Source: Nitrospira sp. (GTDB taxonomy: Bacteria; Nitrospirota; Nitrospiria; Nitrospirales; Nitrospiraceae). Taken from it: 64,000 bases of DNA. The DNA lies in the NCBI GenBank assembly GCA_022842445.1, contig JALHPO010000004.1, forward strand, positions 124,001-188,000. The letters run 5' to 3'. The notes under the pieces are model-generated. The model saw nothing but the letters and a program-made list of their open reading frames with translations. It had not been told where the DNA came from and did not search any database. The position numbers were made by a program, and so were the translations under genes. Below are positions 44,763 to 52,874 of this stretch, in pieces (within the stretch, counting starts at the first letter, position 1; each line of letters begins with the position of its first letter).

Positions 44763-44805
44763 AGTATGGCGAGAAACATTGCCGAGGTCTGGTCACAATT
44801 GCTCA
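44763..44805 (-). promoter_or_regulatory. Bipartite stress-promoter element, instance D
   Basis: Minus-strand reading: TGAGCAATTGTGACC (44805-44791), 19 bases, CGCCATACT (44771-44763). It faces the di-heme peroxidase gene (start 44630). On the other side it is 69 bases before the start of the MVSIHK exported gene. Confidence 0.7.
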
Positions 44806-44873
44806 GTGCGCAAAACTCGAAGAGCGTACCGTTAGAGCTAATCGTGTTTTACATCTATCCAAGGAGGTTCCCA

Positions 44874-45236
44874 ATGGTATCCATTCATAAAGTCGTCGGT
44901 GTCTTGTCGTGCAGCTTCTTACTGTGCCTGGGGTTGTCGACCGTCGCGTCCTCCGCAGAGCAGTTCAACACAGGCCATTCTGGCGGAAAGATATGGACCG
45001 TGGATGATAAAGACAGGTTTGTATCCGGCAAGGAGGTAAAGGGCGAAATAGTGAAAATCGAGGGTGAGAACTATTTCGTCAGAGAAGCATCCGGGGCTGA
45101 GGTGCGCATGCATGTTAATGCCAGTACTGAAAAGAGAGCCAACATGACCCCTAAAGTGGGAGAACATGTACTTGCAAAAGTGGATGCTAAGGGTCACGCC
45201 GTGTCGTTTCTTACAGACGTACCGGTCTCCCACTGA
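44874..45236 (+). CDS. Exported OB-fold-like small protein, copy 1
   Basis: A 120-residue secreted protein. The signal peptide MVSIHKVVGVLSCSFLLCLG is nearly the same as in the gene at 48339. The mature part contains KGEIVKIEGENYFVREASGA and EHVLAKVDAKGHAVSF, a small beta-barrel pattern resembling periplasmic OB-fold proteins such as CusF or DUF1344, though no metal-binding motif is visible. ATG 44874 follows CAAGGAGG; the frame opens upstream at 44766 but that part overlaps the regulatory element. Function unknown. Confidence 0.7.
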   Translation: MVSIHKVVGVLSCSFLLCLGLSTVASSAEQFNTGHSGGKIWTVDDKDRFVSGKEVKGEIVKIEGENYFVREASGAEVRMHVNASTEKRANMTPKVGEHVLAKVDAKGHAVSFLTDVPVSH

Positions 45237-45363
45237 CGCTGTTCCGTCGTCAGCCAGAGTGGCTAAGAGGATGATACCAGGTGCTCTCTCGGTGAGAGAG
45301 ATATAGGGGCATTCCAAGGCACTGCGTGACGTTGCATCCCGCGTTCTCTGTGTCAAGCGCCGA

Positions 45364-45396
45364 TGGCCCACCAGCAGCGTAGCTGCCGGTGGGCCA
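45364..45396. terminator. Hairpin after the exported OB-fold gene
   Basis: TGGCCCACC (45364-45372) pairs with GGTGGGCCA (45388-45396), with a further inner GCAG/CTGC stem. No T tract. It shares the GGCCCACC/GGTGGGCC arms with the hairpin at 47080. Confidence 0.4.
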
Positions 45397-45415
45397 GTGG
45401 AACGTCTGTCACTCT

Positions 45416-45430
45416 GCTCTCAGTTGCTCA
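45416..45430 (-). promoter_or_regulatory. Possible half of the bipartite element
   Basis: TGAGCAACTGAGAGC on the minus strand matches 12 of 15 bases of the first block, but no second block follows at 19 bases. The intergenic stretch 45237-45697 otherwise holds a hairpin (45364) and element J (45503). Confidence 0.25.
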
Positions 45431-45502
45431 CTGGAAAAGAAACGCATAGGGCAGGAAGATTGGCTGTTCATAACGCTGTCCCCCCTTCATGACGGGGCGT
45501 CG

Positions 45503-45545
45503 TGAGCAATTCCAATCAGTCGACATACGACATGCTTGTCATCTT
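45503..45545 (+). promoter_or_regulatory. Bipartite stress-promoter element, instance J
   Basis: Plus-strand reading: TGAGCAATTCCAATC (45503-45517), 19 bases, TGTCATCTT (45537-45545). It points to a 150-base gap with no supported gene before the 3' end of the convergent outer-membrane protein gene, so it may drive a short RNA or be a relic. Confidence 0.45.
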
Positions 45546-45697
45546 AGTACAGGCCTGATTCGTGGCCACGACGGGTGGGCTTGCAATACTGCTCAAACGA
45601 GACTTCGGCAAATATCGATGGGGGCGCCTCCTCATGAATGATGCTGTCGCAAGCGGAGAAAATTCATAAATCGGTTGCAGGCTGTTCGGCAGTGAGA

Positions 45698-46981
45698 TCA
45701 CAACTGCTTCGACCACAAGAGAAAAACTCCGTGCCCGCCTTTACTTGGGGGACCTCCCGCTGAATCGCGAAATATGCCGAAGTTGTAGCTATAGTTGATC
45801 TCGATCTGAGATTTCCATGGCGCTCCGGACACCACCCCTCCCCCGACTACCGGCATCAAGTCGGTGCTATTGCGAATGCCCTGCGGAGTAAACCTGGGAC
45901 GGTCCACGAGCCCATACGTAGCCGAAACGTAGGGGTACAGAAAAAACAGCGCCTCATACCGATACGTCACACTGGCAATGGCATAGCGCTGAGGAAATAA
46001 CTCATTGAACGCGACGCCCGGCAATGTTGGAAGAGAAAGCGCTTCCCATTCGAACCCGGTCGGGCGCCCCGGCAAACGAAATGCACTGAACCGGTCAAGA
46101 CGGGCTCCGATCCCGCCGTACAGACTAGCGATGAGCCGATGCTTGTCGCTGTCAATCCCCGGGATCCCGCTCGCGGTCAAAGCATAGACGGTGCCTGAGA
46201 GATATGTTCGCTCTTTCTTGAAATCCGGTGTGGTAAATGGAGCCCCACCCCAGGCATCCCACTCGGCTCGATGTCCATAGATGACATCTCCACCCACCGC
46301 AAATCCTCGATGCGGCAGTTCCATCAGATTGCGGACCAACGCATCCCACCGGATGTGACCGTGAACCCGGCCTTCGTATGTATTCTTAGGGACCCCGTAT
46401 CCGGCACCGGTGTTCTTGGTGCCTCGAAACCAACGAAACCCCGGCTCATAGGTAAGCGTCATACTGATGGCGCTGTCCTGCGCGAATGGAACAGACGGAA
46501 ATCGATAGGCGACGCCGAAGCCGGCGAAGATATAGTTCCACTCTAACTCCGAGGCTTTGATGCGCTGCCCTTCGACATTCTCTGATCGACCCAGAGGAGC
46601 GATGAAATTATCGAGGGTAAAGACCAGTGACCAGTTGGGAAGCGAGCGCAAGCCGATGGTGTAGTCGACATCGTTCACCACTCCAGAAAAGATGCCCCGA
46701 AACCTCATATTATCCGCATCCCAATTTCTCCACACATACAAGGCGCCGAATGGGAGCACCTCCAGCTGACTCGGTCCATTGGGAGTCCATTGAAGGCCAA
46801 AATTCACCGCTGTCACGCTGTGGCGGTCGCGCGGAGGAATGTAGATCTCTTCTCCAAACAGGGTAGTCCGATAGGCCTTGCCGGCTTCACCGGTCTTTTC
46901 ATTTTCCGCAAACGTGGTGAAAGGACAGAGCCCGCTCATCAGAACCGCCCACAACGTGATGAGTTGCGATCTCCGCTTCAT
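45698..46981 (-). CDS. Outer-membrane beta-barrel hypothetical protein
   Basis: A 427-residue protein with a signal peptide MKRRSQLITLWAVLMSGLCP...FA and a long run of alternating aromatic/hydrophobic strands (for example SVTAVNFGLQWTPNG, SQIEINYSYNFGIF) typical of a transmembrane barrel. The end GVFLLWSKQL is not the classic Phe terminus. I do not recognise the family; porin-like or surface proteins of this size are common in Nitrospira. Start ATG 46981. It has no obvious operon partner. Confidence 0.7.
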   Translation of the reverse strand: MKRRSQLITLWAVLMSGLCPFTTFAENEKTGEAGKAYRTTLFGEEIYIPPRDRHSVTAVNFGLQWTPNGPSQLEVLPFGALYVWRNWDADNMRFRGIFSGVVNDVDYTIGLRSLPNWSLVFTLDNFIAPLGRSENVEGQRIKASELEWNYIFAGFGVAYRFPSVPFAQDSAISMTLTYEPGFRWFRGTKNTGAGYGVPKNTYEGRVHGHIRWDALVRNLMELPHRGFAVGGDVIYGHRAEWDAWGGAPFTTPDFKKERTYLSGTVYALTASGIPGIDSDKHRLIASLYGGIGARLDRFSAFRLPGRPTGFEWEALSLPTLPGVAFNELFPQRYAIASVTYRYEALFFLYPYVSATYGLVDRPRFTPQGIRNSTDLMPVVGGGVVSGAPWKSQIEINYSYNFGIFRDSAGGPPSKGGHGVFLLWSKQL

Positions 46982-47079
46982 ATTCAGGCCGCATCCAAGA
47001 CAACAAAATGGTTTACCAACCAGGGACCAGACCAGGCGCTCTCACCAACGACAGATAGACGATTTGAGAGAAGGAAAGA

Positions 47080-47109
47080 GGGCCCACCGAGGATCTCCGC
47101 GGTGGGCCC
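47080..47109 (-). terminator. Strong hairpin, likely terminator on the minus strand
   Basis: GGGCCCACCG (47080-47089) pairs perfectly with CGGTGGGCCC (47100-47109) around a ten-base loop. On the minus strand it is followed by TCTTTCCTTCTCTC, a weak U-rich tract. Confidence 0.6.
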
Positions 47110-47155
47110 GAGAGGACTTCATTCGCGACAACGCACCCGCGCGCCGCGACCGCGT

Positions 47156-47221
47156 TCAAGCTCCCGTCACCCACAACAGACTGGCACATGCCACTGCGCC
47201 GAAAATATGTACGTTGCTCAT
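47156..47221 (-). CDS. Possible 21-residue signal-like peptide
   Basis: MSNVHIFGAVACASLLWVTG (then A) behind AAGGAGAGTGGAT, a good ribosome-binding site at 47222-47235. It looks like a signal peptide or lipobox without a mature part and is followed by a terminator-like hairpin at 47080. It may be a short peptide gene or the truncated start of a lost lipoprotein. The rest of 46982-47392 shows no gene. Confidence 0.35.
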   Translation of the reverse strand: MSNVHIFGAVACASLLWVTGA

Positions 47222-47392
47222 ATCCACTCTCCTTTATGGTGAACGCGGAACGCTGGTCCGGATCCAGTCGCTGGACGTACCGAACGGGTGTATCGTGGCA
47301 CAAGAGAAAGATGGAGGCTGATCACTAGTGCGCAACGCATGAAGATCGCACGACTGCGACCTATACGACCACACGGGGTCAGCTGACGCACC

Positions 47393-47692
47393 TCACCGCT
47401 CTCGTCGCTCTTCCTTCACCTTCGCCCCAGGTTGAGACTGCTGTTCAACGGGCTTGTCCAGCTTGCGCACGGATCGTTCGATCATGCACTGGCCGCTCTC
47501 ACAACCCTGTGATCGTGCCTGCTGCCGCTCCGAACAAGACTTCTTATCCTCCTTACTGATGGCACCCTCAAGGCACTGCGCCAGAAGGTGCTTCGCCTCA
47601 TTCAGACAGTCCTCACACAGATGCTGCGCAAACAGGGGAGCACTGCCAAATCCGAGCAACAGGAACAGCGCAACAACAATTCGCATGTTCAT
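47393..47692 (-). CDS. Small cysteine-rich exported protein (99 aa)
   Basis: A 99-residue secreted protein: signal peptide MNMRIVVALFLLLGFGSAPLFA, then six cysteines (Cys26, Cys29 as CEDC; Cys40, Cys53, Cys64 and Cys69), and a basic, charged tail. The spacing suggests disulphides or metal binding in the periplasm, but no family is recognised. Start ATG 47692. Confidence 0.65.
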   Translation of the reverse strand: MNMRIVVALFLLLGFGSAPLFAQHLCEDCLNEAKHLLAQCLEGAISKEDKKSCSERQQARSQGCESGQCMIERSVRKLDKPVEQQSQPGAKVKEERRER

Positions 47693-47808
47693 TTTACCCC
47701 CCCCACCATAGGCTTGCAGGAATGTTCGCCAACGAACAAAGCCATCACCACCCGCCTGGCAGTCGCAGAGACCTCACGTACAGCGCATCTCTGCTGTCAT
47801 AGTCCGTA

Positions 47809-48051
47809 TCACTTCCGGCTGATGGAACCAGTCAGTTCATGTTCCGCCTTCAACCAGTCTTCCAAATCCTGGCCGTCGTGCCGGCCCCGTTGCTCGAACA
47901 GTTCATAGGCGCGTTGCGCAATGTGGTGGTGATCTCCCACAGCTTTTTTGAACGCCTGTGCCATCTGGCCGGTCTTCTCACCGGCTGGAGTGGCGTAGGA
48001 TGTCACCTCCGTTTGTTGCGCGGTGTTTCGGCTGACATTCGTTTCCTTCAT
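47809..48051 (-). CDS. DUF2934-domain protein (80 aa)
   Basis: An 80-residue protein with the DUF2934 core HHIAQRAYELFEQRGRHDGQ, then DLEDWLKAEHEL. DUF2934 is a short domain of unknown function found in many stress-related small proteins. ATG 48051 follows AAGGAGGTGCACG. Element E lies 168 bases upstream and faces it, while the OB-fold copy 2 gene diverges. Confidence 0.85.
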   Translation of the reverse strand: MKETNVSRNTAQQTEVTSYATPAGEKTGQMAQAFKKAVGDHHHIAQRAYELFEQRGRHDGQDLEDWLKAEHELTGSISRK

Positions 48052-48219
48052 CGTGCACCTCCTTCTTGAAACCCTGTGCGCTGTCCTCCACCAATATTCC
48101 CCTTAAGTTTATCCGCACTCATGAGATCTCCCGCCCTCGGGCATCGCGCTTTCCCTGGTTTCAGATCGACCTATCGTGGTCCACCTCTGTCATCTCGCAA
48201 CATCCGCTGAATCCCGACT

Positions 48220-48262
48220 AGTATGACTGGAACGTCAACGGCAGTTTGGTCACTATTGCTCA
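48220..48262 (-). promoter_or_regulatory. Bipartite stress-promoter element, instance E
   Basis: Minus-strand reading: TGAGCAATAGTGACC (48262-48248), 19 bases, AGTCATACT (48228-48220). Faces the DUF2934 gene (48051); on the other side it is 77 bases before OB-fold copy 2, almost as in instance D. Confidence 0.7.
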
Positions 48263-48338
48263 GATTGAAGAGGACGAACAGCGTATGGTGAGTTTGGTGA
48301 GTTTTATGCATGGTTCACATCTAACCCGGGAGGCCATC

Positions 48339-48737
48339 ATGGTATCCATTCACAAAAACGTCGGCGTCATAGCTTGTGCATTCTTGCTGTGCCTGGGTTT
48401 GTCCCATACGGCACAGGCAGAGCATACGCCAGGGGCTTCAGATGTTATGAAAACTGACTCCGTCACTGATCGACAAGGTTTTCAATCTGATGATGACAAG
48501 CAAAAGAGCGTGGACAATGAGAAGGGAAGTACTAGCGCAAAAGACGCCAAGACGATCACCGGCGAACTGCTCCGCATCAAAGACGCGAACTATTTCGTCA
48601 GATTGAAGAACGGAGAGGAAGTTCGCCTGCATACGGATAAGACGACCCGAATGATTGGGGAGATCAAAAAGAATGATCATATTGAGGCGATGGTGAACGA
48701 TCAGAATCACGCGCTGTCGATTCGCTCGACAAAATGA
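48339..48737 (+). CDS. Exported OB-fold-like small protein, copy 2
   Basis: A 132-residue secreted protein with signal peptide MVSIHKNVGVIACAFLLCLG, a near copy of that at 44874. The mature C-terminal part, TGELLRIKDANYFVRLKNGE then EVRLHTDKTTRMIGEIKKND, aligns with copy 1; between them is a lysine/aspartate-rich linker of about 40 residues. Start ATG 48339 behind GGGAGGCC. Function unknown. Confidence 0.7.
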   Translation: MVSIHKNVGVIACAFLLCLGLSHTAQAEHTPGASDVMKTDSVTDRQGFQSDDDKQKSVDNEKGSTSAKDAKTITGELLRIKDANYFVRLKNGEEVRLHTDKTTRMIGEIKKNDHIEAMVNDQNHALSIRSTK

Positions 48738-48970
48738 AGAACCGCCACCGGCCACGGACAGGAACCCGGTCGCGCAGCTGACTCCACGCTCAAGTCAGCA
48801 GCAGCGGCTCCACGAAGCAGTTACTCATTGTCGCAGCGAACGCCTGTGCGGCACGGTATAGGGCAGCGGCCTGCCGAACGTGATCGATCGAAGACGCCCG
48901 ACCGCCAACGGGCAATCGGCTTGGCGGAGAGTGCGAGATACACACCGATCATTTTTTGCCGGCCGCCTTG

Positions 48971-49054
48971 TTATCGAAAGATACCGAAGAACCAGAGCAC
49001 GACGAGTAATGTGAACGGAACTCCCAGCAACCAGAGAATGAACGCTTTTCCCAT
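48971..49054 (-). CDS. 27-residue membrane microprotein, copy B
   Basis: MGKAFILWLLGVPFTLLVVL then WFFGIFR, the same length and pattern as the gene at 41633. It follows the second ferritin-like gene at 25 bases. Conserved placement after ferritin in both copies suggests a functional link, of unknown kind. A single membrane helix is expected. Confidence 0.7.
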   Translation of the reverse strand: MGKAFILWLLGVPFTLLVVLWFFGIFR

Positions 49055-49078
49055 GACATCACCTTCTTTCCCGCGCGA

Positions 49079-49714
49079 TCAACTGCCAGCGCGATGAGAC
49101 TTTGTTTCTGAAACCAGTGCCGGCAGGAGGCTGGCCAGGTTCTCTGCATGCTCCTCCTCTTGCGCAAGTATCCCCTCCAGTATCTTACAAGTCGTGGGAT
49201 CATCCGTGCCGACATAAGCGACCATTTCTCGATACCTGTCGATCGCAATCCGTTTGGCTATCAGATCTTCCGTGATCATTTCCACCAATGACTCTCCTTC
49301 GACATACTCCGAGTGGCTCCGGCTCAGCAGCTCTTCCGGAAACAGATTCGGTTCCCCTCCCAGTTGGACAATGCGTTCAGCCAATTGATCGGCATGGACT
49401 TGCTCCTCATTGGCATGTTGAAAAAACTCTCCCTTCACCTTGAACGAACTGATCCCGGTGGCCATTGAGTAATGGCGCTTGTAGCGAAGGACACACACAA
49501 TTTCTGTGGCGAGGGCTTCATTGAGCAGCTTGATCACCGTTTTGGTCTTGTAGCCCGCTGTGATGGCGCCATCTTCAACTTCTTGTCGTGCTCGAGCACG
49601 AAGGACCTTTACATCAGTCAGTCCGATGGCCTGTTCGATGATGCCTTCCTGCAGGGTCGTGCAAGGCACGGTTGTTCCAGATTGCATCGTTGTGGTTGTG
49701 ACTTCTTTCACCAT
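49079..49714 (-). CDS. Ferritin-like (bacterioferritin-type) protein, copy B
   Basis: A 211-residue paralogue of the gene at 41769: LNEALATEIVCVLRYKRHYS, EEQVHADQLAERI, and ILAQEEEHAENL keep the iron-binding Glu and His residues. The first 40 and last 12 residues differ. Start ATG 49714 behind AAGGAGAGA, or GTG 49711, which matches the GTG of copy A. Upstream lie the SOD remnant and element F. Likely an iron/peroxide stress protein. Confidence 0.85.
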   Translation of the reverse strand: MVKEVTTTTMQSGTTVPCTTLQEGIIEQAIGLTDVKVLRARARQEVEDGAITAGYKTKTVIKLLNEALATEIVCVLRYKRHYSMATGISSFKVKGEFFQHANEEQVHADQLAERIVQLGGEPNLFPEELLSRSHSEYVEGESLVEMITEDLIAKRIAIDRYREMVAYVGTDDPTTCKILEGILAQEEEHAENLASLLPALVSETKSHRAGS

Positions 49715-49789
49715 TCTCTCCTTCCGGGGGAGTCCATCCGTTTATTGTGCCGGTTACTCATCGTTTAAGACGCTCCTCTCGCCCTCAGG

Positions 49790-49835
49790 AGCTTGACGTC
49801 ATAGGAGTTTCCGATTTTTATGCGCCAACTTTGGT
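49790..49835 (-). pseudogene. Remnant of the 5' end of a superoxide dismutase gene
   Basis: On the minus strand the stretch aligns with the leader and first codons of SOD at 43090: GGAACACCAAAGTTGGCGC, then ATAAAAATCGGAAACTCC where SOD has ATGAAAAACGGAGACTCC. The ATG has become ATA and homology ends after about 13 codons. The second ferritin follows, so the SOD-ferritin-microprotein block was duplicated and the SOD deleted. The stretch 49895-50035 shows no gene. Confidence 0.7.
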
Positions 49836-49851
49836 GTTCCTGTGACACTAC

Positions 49852-49894
49852 AGCATGACGAGAAGCATCGCCGAAGTCTGATCACAATTGCTCA
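49852..49894 (-). promoter_or_regulatory. Bipartite stress-promoter element, instance F
   Basis: Minus-strand reading: TGAGCAATTGTGATC (49894-49880), 19 bases, CGTCATGCT (49860-49852). Faces the SOD remnant and ferritin copy B (start 49714). At the same place upstream of intact SOD (43156-43170) a weaker CGGTCAATTGTGGCG is seen. Confidence 0.7.
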
Positions 49895-50035
49895 GCACGC
49901 AGGACCCGAGGTAAATTCGCAGAACAGTATGTCCACGCATCCATCTTCGGTCGTCTGCTTGTCCGACCTCATACCCTCGCGGGTCGGCTCGATCAGAATG
50001 CGCTAAGCAGCCCGGGCTGTTTCTGAGCCGAGAGT

Positions 50036-50611
50036 TTACCGACGCAGTGGCTCGCTTGTAGAACGAGGATGTTCTTCGCGACAATAGCCGCCAACTCTCT
50101 GCATGAGGGCGGGAATCGCCTGGCGGACTATCTCACGGAGGAGCCCTCGTCCAAATCCGATGAGGCCACCCCTCACAATCCCGAGTTCGTCCCGGATGGC
50201 TCGTTCTGCCTCCGCCCATATTGGTGAGGGATTCGGCCGGCCTTGCTCCATTCCCGCATTGTCAGACACACCCTTCATCCCCTGTGAGTAATAGGGCACT
50301 GCTCCGGTGGGGATTCGCCGGCCCCGACGATAGATGGCGCCCACCACATAGCCAAGAACGACTATCCCACCCACGGATATCCACGGGTGGCGTATCAGAT
50401 GAACACGTGGATCAAGGGCTTGCTGGGTCACCTGCATGGTCTTGCGCACAGAGGCCTTCGTCGTGTCCGCAAGTTCAGTCATCACAGTCTTCGCATGTTG
50501 CATCGTTGTTCCGGCCTGGCGCTCGATGACTCCTAGCTTTTCTGCGATCGCCACTCTGGTCTGGACGATATCTCTCATGTCTTGGGCAATACGCTCAGCG
50601 CCTGTAGCCAT
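50036..50611 (-). CDS. Membrane-anchored helical hypothetical protein
   Basis: A 191-residue protein. An amphipathic N-terminal helix region (about residues 1-75, with RIAQDMRDIVQTRVAIAEKL) is followed by a membrane segment WISVGGIVVLGYVVGAIYRRG and a C-terminal amphipathic helix. This layout resembles DUF883/YqjD-type stress membrane proteins but I cannot assign a family. ATG 50611 follows AAGAGAGGGAGATC. It precedes nothing obvious; the stretch 50612-50994 shows no gene. Confidence 0.6.
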   Translation of the reverse strand: MATGAERIAQDMRDIVQTRVAIAEKLGVIERQAGTTMQHAKTVMTELADTTKASVRKTMQVTQQALDPRVHLIRHPWISVGGIVVLGYVVGAIYRRGRRIPTGAVPYYSQGMKGVSDNAGMEQGRPNPSPIWAEAERAIRDELGIVRGGLIGFGRGLLREIVRQAIPALMQRVGGYCREEHPRSTSEPLRR

Positions 50612-50994
50612 GATCTCCCTCTCTTCCTTTGCACGTTTCCAAAGGATCGCATAGTCCATTCGATCAACCACTGGGAAATACCCGAGTCCTCGGATGTTCT
50701 TCCAGTGAGCCGTACGCTAGTACCCCCAGTCATGATTCCCGCGGCATATTTTCTCGATGCCCTATTCGTGCCAACAGCAGGAGATACAGGGAATGCGTCG
50801 AGGTCTTAACGATTACAGCCCATAGAGCCGTGCGAGGAGGGGGGACGGAGTGTGAACGCCAGTTTTAGAGAGCGGAGATAGACGAGCAAAACTGTCACCG
50901 TAACCCGCTGTCGTCTAAAAATGAGCTGATGGCCTGAAAAACCAGCGTGGAGAGACTCTCGGTTTCTTCCGAACTACCTGCCCGAGTTCGATAT

Positions 50995-51411
50995 CTACAC
51001 AAACCGCGTGCGCACCCAGTTCGCCATCCGCATGAGGTCGTCCAGCATGATTTGGATGGATCGTACGGGTATGATACGAATGGATTTTACGATTCCGCGT
51101 CCCGCTACAACGAGCCCCGCCGTCGCACCGAGGAGGATCATACTCACAATCGCAGCACAGGCCCATGCAGGCAACCCTGTGTACTCGTAGAGGAAGAGGA
51201 TACAGGCCGCAGCTATCGTGATCAATCCGATCGCCCCCATCACCACAGCAATCCCGAACCACAGCACCGCTTTGACTAGCTTGCCAATTTCGTACTCAAC
51301 CTCATGGTGGGCCAACGTCATTTCCTGTCGCACAAGCGTGCGAACATCCCTCAGGAGTCCGACCACCACTGCTTTAAATCCCGGTTGCCCTGTCTCACGC
51401 ATTTGTGGCAT
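50995..51411 (-). CDS. Holin-like (DUF1469-type) membrane protein
   Basis: A 138-residue protein with an N-terminal amphipathic helix (LRDVRTLVRQEMTLAHHEVEYEI) and two adjacent hydrophobic segments (AVLWFGIAVVMGAIGLITIAAACILFL and WACAAIVSMILLGATAGLVVAG). This is the layout of the phage-holin superfamily 6/DUF1469 family (YqjE-like), which is chromosomal and stress-related rather than lytic. ATG 51411 behind GAGGTGCGACGGTG. It and the YqjD-like gene downstream recall the yqjD-yqjE pairing of other bacteria. Confidence 0.7.
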   Translation of the reverse strand: MPQMRETGQPGFKAVVVGLLRDVRTLVRQEMTLAHHEVEYEIGKLVKAVLWFGIAVVMGAIGLITIAAACILFLYEYTGLPAWACAAIVSMILLGATAGLVVAGRGIVKSIRIIPVRSIQIMLDDLMRMANWVRTRFV

Positions 51412-51655
51412 CACCGTCGCACCTCGGTTCGTGACAGAAGGCACCCAAGTCCTACTCCAACGAGTGCCGCTTGGAGAGGATGGGACAGGAGGGGGCCTGA
51501 GTGCTCGCCGGAAGATTTCCTCGCGCAGCCATATTCTTACTCACGGATGGTATACCACCTTGAACTCGCCTCTCCTGGTCGCATTCTTCTGGGCCATCCT
51601 TGATTCACCGACAAGGTCCACCGTGCTGCCGATGCGGCGGCGCAACATGTAGACG

Positions 51656-52771
51656 TCATCGGGTGGGTGATGGCGCGTGCACCTGCGGCGGCACGCGGGG
51701 AGGAGGAATTCGCTCCATCTGCTTGAGAGAGGGCCGGGTGCGTTTCGACGACGCCTTGACTGTCACCGGTTGGCCGGTCCGTGCCGACCGGTCCAAGGCT
51801 TCAATGATCGTCACATCAATCATACCCTCCTGCCCGGACGGCTCAGGCTGGCGGTCTCGTAGAATGCAGGACGAAAAGTAGCGCAGTTGAGGCGCAAATT
51901 GATCGTGCACCGGATAGCGGCGCGTCTTCATGCGTCCGCCGATGCGGGTGATTTGCTTCATCCCGACTGAATACTCATAGGCTGACTCGAGGCGCACACT
52001 CCCCTTGGTTCCAACCACGTCGATATCAGCGCGGTCGGACGCCCCGAAACTGCAAACAAACGATGCAAGACGGTCCCCTGGGAACCGCAGAAATGCTCCG
52101 TCCATCTCTTCCACACGACGAAATCGAGGATCCTTGCTCTTGAGTCGCATGGCGAGCACTTCGTAGGGTTCGGCCTTATACACGTAGCGGGCCGCGTTAA
52201 TGCAATAGATTCCAATATCGGGTAACGGTCCTCCCCCGACTCTTGGATCCAACCGCGTGTCTCCTTCACGAACTTGCTGAGTAAATAGGGAATGTATGAT
52301 GCGCAGATCTCCCAGGCGTCCGGATTGCGCCAGGCTGATAAGGTTCAGATGGGCCTGATCAAAGTGCAGACGATAGGCGACCATGAGTTTCGCTCCGCTG
52401 TCTTCTGCAGCGTGAATAATCGCAACACAATCCGAAGGGGTCAGACCCAACGGCTTTTCACACAGCACATGAATACCCTGTCGCAGAGCCGCTGTGGCAT
52501 ACCGTTTATGCAGATGGTTCGGAAGGGCAAGGTACACGGCGTCCACTGCACCGCTTCGCAAGCATTCGTCATATCGATCATACCCATAGACGTCCTGAAC
52601 CCCGTACCTTGCAGACAGTTTAGCTAACTTAAGTCGGCTTCCTGACACCAGGGCGGTCAGCTGAGAGTTAGTGCGTGCGTGAGCAAACGCCGGCAGCACA
52701 GCCACCTGCGCAATGTGACCCAACCCCACCACCGCATACCGCACGTTTTTTACCGGAACGGCGCGTTTCAT
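51656..52771 (-). CDS. Gfo/Idh/MocA-family NAD(P)-dependent oxidoreductase
   Basis: A 371-residue enzyme. N-terminal Rossmann motif VRYAVVGLGHIAQVAVLPAF, the CEKPLGL motif with the catalytic lysine (near residue 105), and GGGPLPDIGIYCINAARYVY with the conserved Asp/His-type residues of the C-terminal domain. Relatives oxidise or reduce sugars (glucose-fructose oxidoreductase type). Substrate unknown; the neighbouring glucan synthase is 17 kb away. ATG 52771 behind GGGGAGTTGAACAG. The C-terminal tail is proline/arginine-rich. Confidence 0.88.
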   Translation of the reverse strand: MKRAVPVKNVRYAVVGLGHIAQVAVLPAFAHARTNSQLTALVSGSRLKLAKLSARYGVQDVYGYDRYDECLRSGAVDAVYLALPNHLHKRYATAALRQGIHVLCEKPLGLTPSDCVAIIHAAEDSGAKLMVAYRLHFDQAHLNLISLAQSGRLGDLRIIHSLFTQQVREGDTRLDPRVGGGPLPDIGIYCINAARYVYKAEPYEVLAMRLKSKDPRFRRVEEMDGAFLRFPGDRLASFVCSFGASDRADIDVVGTKGSVRLESAYEYSVGMKQITRIGGRMKTRRYPVHDQFAPQLRYFSSCILRDRQPEPSGQEGMIDVTIIEALDRSARTGQPVTVKASSKRTRPSLKQMERIPPPRVPPQVHAPSPTR

Positions 52772-52874
52772 CTGTTCAACTCCCCGAATACCCCCTGGAG
52801 AAGTGGAACCCAAAGCCTTACGGAGGAAGCGGGATGCCTAGCCGGTTAACCATCCAGACATCCCGTCTCCCCGA

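Noticed and set aside
44791..44805. Sigma-54 promoter in TGGTCACAATTGC
   Set aside because: Sigma-54 needs GG and GC separated by ten bases; here eight bases separate them in every copy.
50995..51411. Phage lysis cassette
   Set aside because: No endolysin or phage genes are nearby, and the neighbour is a YqjD-like membrane protein.
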